From Firmicutes bacterium UBA5227 (GTDB taxonomy: Bacteria; Bacillota; Clostridia; Tissierellales; Sedimentibacteraceae), in the NCBI GenBank assembly GCA_002409285.1, contig DHUT01000050.1, positions 2,954 through 25,313 of the forward strand: a stretch of DNA of 22,360 nt. The letters are read 5' to 3'. Positions 22,203 through 22,360 of this stretch are shown in pieces; within the stretch, counting starts at the first letter, position 1, and each line of letters starts with the position of its first letter. Under the pieces are notes generated by a model. The model was given only the letters and a program-made list of their open reading frames with translations. It made no database searches and had not been told where the DNA came from. The translations under genes and the position numbers were made by a program.

Positions 22203-22250
22203 GCCTGTTAACTGCATTTTAAAATCAGTTGACAGGTTATGTTTTTATTT
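22203..22250 (+). terminator. Strong intrinsic terminator after the second carboxypeptidase gene
   Basis: CCTGTTAACTG (22204-22214) pairs with CAGTTGACAGG (22226-22236), with further A-T pairs at the loop, then a T-rich run (22237-22250). Confidence 0.75.
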
Positions 22251-22283
22251 TATGCAATATATTGGTAGTTATTAAAAAACTGA

Positions 22284-22312
22284 TTGTTAATTATTGAAGA
22301 ATTCATTATAAT
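22284..22312 (+). promoter_or_regulatory. Promoter for the gene at the right edge
   Basis: TTGTTA (22284-22289), a 17-base spacer and TATAAT (22307-22312). The transcript would start near 22319, about 25 bases before the ATG at 22344. Confidence 0.65.
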
Positions 22313-22343
22313 AGTGTAAGACTTATAATTGAGAGGCGGGATT

Positions 22344-22360
22344 ATGGAATTTGAAAGACT
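22344..22360 (+). CDS. Start of an unidentified gene, cut by the window edge
   Basis: ATG at 22344 is preceded by GAGAGGCGGG about 5 bases upstream and by a good promoter. Only MEFER plus part of a codon is visible, so no product can be named. Confidence 0.5.

Overview
The window comes from a low-GC, endospore-forming Firmicute, most likely a member of the Clostridia. This rests on the A+T-rich DNA, AGGAGG-type ribosome binding sites, and a chromosomal block of nudF, a SpoIIM-like gene, xerD, deoB, dacF, scpA, scpB, a possible DUF2953 gene, a GerW/YtfJ-like gene and a second D-Ala-D-Ala carboxypeptidase. No species can be named from the sequence alone.

Bases 1 to about 13,620 are a virus-derived element lying directly upstream of nudF; its left end is outside the window. 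It opens with a 794-residue protein carrying the double-psi beta-barrel polymerase signature (DYDGD at residues 477-481, with a first-barrel region at about 40-70 and 175-194). This marks a single-chain RNA polymerase related to YonO of phage SPbeta and to the QDE-1/eukaryotic RdRP family. Next come a small DUF5659-like gene, an unrecognised 344-residue protein, a repeat-rich noncoding stretch, three small genes (DUF4177, a coiled coil, a DUF5659-like protein) and a PD-(D/E)XK-type nuclease. A head and packaging module follows: small terminase, a 690-base noncoding stretch, large terminase, SPP1-like portal, scaffold, major capsid protein, head-tail connector, and a stopper-like protein fused to Ig-like repeats. 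The element ends with a BhlA/UviB-type holin and a 55-residue protein behind a near-perfect sigma-A promoter. No tail, tape-measure, lysin or integrase gene is visible, so it could be a tail-less capsid-forming satellite, a rearranged prophage or a decayed one.

Nearly every gene boundary in the element carries a hairpin followed by a T tract (nine by eye). Several of these are followed by the same ATGCAAAAAAATAA-like sequence. With the polymerase gene, this suggests an element with its own transcription regime.

The chromosomal half has three oddities. XerD has lost three of its six catalytic residues. The second carboxypeptidase has KIG instead of KTG. Between deoB and dacF lie convergently arranged fragments of a C39-type peptidase and a stalk-domain protein, next to a GGGGACGGGG stem-loop. 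The spoIIM-like gene has its ribosome binding site buried in the 3' arm of the nudF terminator.
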